Under the pieces are notes generated by a model that was not told the origin of the DNA, searched no databases, and saw nothing but the letters and a program-made list of their open reading frames with translations. DNA of 64,000 nt from Tulasnella sp. 424 (lineage: Eukaryota > Basidiomycota > Agaricomycetes > Cantharellales > Tulasnellaceae): assembly GCA_019633425.1 (NCBI GenBank), contig WSUB01000004.1, forward strand, positions 1-64,000, written 5' to 3'. Position 1 is the first letter of the stretch. Each line of letters begins with the position of its first letter. A program made the position numbers and the translations under genes. Positions 61,491 to 64,000 of this stretch are shown here, one piece after another.

Positions 61491-62543
61491 TCAAGCAACG
61501 ACTGTGGACAAATGGGGTGTGAGCAAATGATGTCGAGTAAGACGCGAAATGTCAGCGGGCTTACCAAGCAAATGGTTCAGGGCAAAGATAACGGCGGTTA
61601 TCGAGAAAATGTATCCTTCTCTGGATGTGATGGTCGTTCCTCCATTTCTAGAGACTGTAGCGGCGGCGGAAGCACTAGCACTGGCAAACGAACTTGGCGC
61701 CGAGCTGGTGCTGTTGGCCGCTGGGTTAGCTCCTGCCGGGGTGGCCGTCGTTGGAATCGGTATTCCAATGGATGTGAACCCAATATCATCTGAGGTGACG
61801 GTGATTTTCCAATCTGTCGTCGTCGTCTCGACTGTAATGCCCGCCGGAGGAGTCGTTGTCGTCGTCGTTTTCGTAGTGGTGGTAGTGCGCTTGGTCGTCG
61901 TAGTATCGTAATAAGAGGTCGATTTGCAAACGGGATCTCCACCAGAGTCAAGACCGCAGGTACTGCCGAATGCTGCAGGCCCCGAGATATTATGCCGTGG
62001 TCAGAAAAAAATTCCTGCTATGTTGAACCTGTGGTCGGAACACGTACGGCAGCAGAATTCGTAGTTCGTGCACTGAATGTAAGTAACATCGGCGCATCCG
62101 TCAATCTGAGATGAGCAAGTCTCGCCGATGGGGCAGCATCCCTTGACACCATCGACGGTGTCGCAGAAGTCCCTGTGGACTCAAATCGTTGAGCACCAAG
62201 CCGAAAGATATCAGTGCGGCAAGAAAGATAGGCACATACGTATCTGGGCAATAACCTCCATCTGAGCACTTGATGAGACCTAAAAGCGTCCATATCGTGG
62301 GTCAGACCTTCATCTGCAGAAAAACCACACGTCACTCCGAGAACACTCACGCTTTTGCAGGGGGTTTCGCCAGTAGCTTGAAGCATCGACCTCTCTGGGC
62401 TTAACACCTTGTGTACCGGATGTCTGACTACCATTCTTTACAGGTACTAGCTTTCGGCCACCGGGAGGTATATAGCTACTACCTGGTGCCGCCATACACG
62501 TCGTCGCGAGCAAAAGAATAGCGGAGAAGAGTGACGCGTGCAT
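61491..62543 (-). CDS. Secreted cysteine-rich protein B, paralogue of A
   Basis: The ATG at 62543 begins a signal peptide, MHASLFSAILLLATTCMAAP. Later exons give LIKCSDGGYCPDTDFCD, TVDGVKGCCPIGETCS, DGCADVTYIQCTNYEFCC, then a Thr-rich stalk with long Thr runs and VFALNHLL-like hydrophobic end (ITAVIFALNHLL). The final tiny exon ends VVA with TGA at 61491-61493. Its GTAAGC donor and CACAG acceptor match those of protein A. Exon order and cysteine spacing are the same as in A, so the two are tandem paralogues about 3.2 kb apart. The Thr stalk is longer and more repetitive than in A. GPI anchoring is likely by the same reasoning. No specific function is known. Confidence 0.8.
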
Positions 62544-62639
62544 GATGTTCGTAGGAGTACTCAGGAAGCAGCGAAGGAGGGGGGGAGGAGGTAGTGAACA
62601 CTGGAGGCTGAAGAGTAGCCCTCGAAGCTCTGGGTTGCT

Positions 62640-63490
62640 GAGCTTTTAAAGGCTGGCGTTGCTTCGAAGTTACCCAGAGTCCTCGAAGAATGTAAGTCCG
62701 ACTCTCGAATCCCCCGACGAATTGGCAGCATTGATTTTAAGGGTTCGATACCAGGGCCCGGAGAATCTTGCCAAGCAGAACCTCCTTTGGGAACTCCGCA
62801 GTCGCAACTTGCTCCCGCGCTTGTCGGTGTTCCAAAAAACATATTTTTGTATATTTTATTATTTCCTTTTCCAATCCGATCCCCTAGAATTCCCTCAGGA
62901 TGCATGTGGTACATTTGTTTCTAGGCTTGGTGTAGCACAGCTAAAGAAGTAGAAGGTAGAAGCATTCTACATAGTAGGCTGCTTCCCGCTCCAGGCGTAT
63001 CATGGGGTCATATTCACTCGATGAAAATAGAGCGAACCGGCCGCAAACGATGCACAAACGTGGGATGGATAACCGTCGTTTCTGACCAATGCATTCGCGC
63101 CCCTCAGAAACTGTCGGTTGTCGTTTTGACAGGGGGGGTTCCTCGTCCGGGCATAACCAATGAAAGGGTAAGGCATACGAAGGGGTCGACGGTACTATCA
63201 AGATATCCCACGCGACCATCAGAAAAAAAGCCTCACTTCCTTGTGCAACTCAACGAAGACGCGGCAAATCCTGGCAAATCGTGGGCGTCGGCGGAGGGTC
63301 TCCCGCTCACCTCCGCTATTGGCGGACAAGAACGTTGCACTTTGAGAACTGTATTCATCCCTGAGAAAGTGTACGTCCTGAACAATGCTTACTTGACGAC
63401 GGCGACGACGAGTCAGGAGTACAGAAGGTAGTAGAACGCCGTTGATGGAAAAGAGAACTTTCTCCCAGCACTTATGCCGTACAACTCCTT
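62640..63490. repeat. Upstream repeat copy R3
   Basis: This is the upstream region of secreted protein B. It shares diverged blocks with R1 and R2, including CCGACTCTCGAATCCC, GGTTCGATACC, GATATCCCACGCGACC and GATGGAAAAGAGAAC, ending near TATGCCGTACAAC. No gene is seen within. Confidence 0.65.
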
Positions 63491-64000
63491 AACATGGGGG
63501 GTGAAATATAAAATTCTCCAGAGGATTAGCGATAGCCAACGATCGGAGGATACATCAATGGGGTCGGTAGTCTAGGTATGCGAGAAGAACTCCAGGGATT
63601 GCAACCTCTTTCGCCCTCCTTCGGCCAGGTCCCACGGTTGGGGCTGTGCCCAACGCCGAGAGCCAGGCGCCCCGTTTGAACCAAAAGCACCAAAGGATGG
63701 TCAAAGCCTGCAACCTGTAGCCAGCCAACTGCCCGGAGTAATCTATGTATATTGACAAAGCGGGTTATCAGTCCAGCTTCGATTCGAAGCTGTCATCACG
63801 TCGGGCCCGGTCTCCTTAAATTCGGATCAGGTCTGCCCCGGAATCAAATTACATTTTGGCTCACGAATGAGTAACCGGAGCCAACCGGTCGCACTTCGAG
63901 GGGACCCTATCCCGATGCTTGTTTTACTTGTCCCTTTTTACCTATTGCTGGAAAAGACCCGACGGCGAGGTCGACATCAGCTTCTTGGAGCCCAATATAG
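63491..64000. other. Right end of window, nothing assigned
   Basis: One minus-strand frame of 67 codons (63555-63758) has no recognisable motif. A perfect 9-bp inverted repeat, CAGCTTCGA-T-TCGAAGCTG, lies at about 63772-63790. I see no gene. Confidence 0.45.

Noticed and set aside
61780..61911. Plus-strand Val-rich open frame
   Set aside because: It is the antisense of the Thr-rich stalk of secreted protein B.
1..64000. CRISPR arrays, bacterial operons or ribosome binding sites
   Set aside because: The window is eukaryotic with intron-rich genes, and no regularly spaced short repeats with spacers were seen.

Overview
The window is nuclear DNA from a filamentous basidiomycete. The evidence is dense genes broken by many short GT-AG introns of about 50-70 nt, fungal orthologues (THO2, URB1, GCP3, OPT and amino acid permeases), and accessory families common in Agaricomycetes: protein kinases of TKL type, a kinase-TPR protein, an HNH_2-type protein, an F-box-associated leucine-rich protein and cysteine-rich secreted proteins. 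The kinase-TPR architecture is especially frequent in Tulasnella and other Cantharellales. I infer that group, but the sequence alone does not prove it. All gene models below are manual joins of open frames. Terminal coordinates are firm only where stated, and internal introns are mostly not listed.

Layout. 1-140 holds strong palindromes. 609-4161 (-) is an OPT oligopeptide transporter. 5731-9109 (+) is gamma-tubulin complex component 3. 9192-11722 (-) is a MATH-like/BTB protein, perhaps with more exons upstream. 12640-13045 (+) is a small two-helix membrane protein. 14121-17985 (-) is a long disordered basidiomycete protein, called gene P here. 18943-21008 (-) is a kinase with an N-terminal HeLo/MLKL-like helical domain. 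21562-24363 (-) is a chimera of a rearranged copy of gene P and a second kinase domain. 25080-25480 is a decayed kinase tail that arrived with the same duplication. 25669-27305 (-) is a membrane J-domain protein. 28660-30032 (+) is a mitochondrial-carrier-family transporter. 30537-37789 (-) is the ribosome-biogenesis factor URB1/Npa1. 38387-40586 (+) is an APC-family amino acid/choline permease. 41183-43564 (-) is a kinase with C-terminal TPR repeats. 44978-46220 (-) is an HNH_2-type protein flanked by a direct repeat. 47097-48551 (+) is an F-box-associated/LRR-type protein. 49219-50321 (-) is a Tda10/glycerate-kinase-like P-loop kinase. About 50592-57973 (-) is THO2. 58344-59331 (-) and 61491-62543 (-) are tandem paralogous secreted cysteine-rich proteins inside a duplicated array.

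Conserved housekeeping genes (microtubule nucleation, ribosome assembly, mRNA export, transport) alternate with fast-evolving accessory loci. The most unusual region is 14.1-25.5 kb. There, a block holding the 5' part of gene P, its upstream region and the 3' end of the neighbouring kinase was copied about 6 kb away. The copy was shuffled internally and now forms an open-frame N-terminal extension on another kinase. The neighbouring kinase pairs an MLKL-type helical bundle with a kinase domain whose DFG motif is altered. That combination suggests a signalling or cell-death executor module, which is inference.
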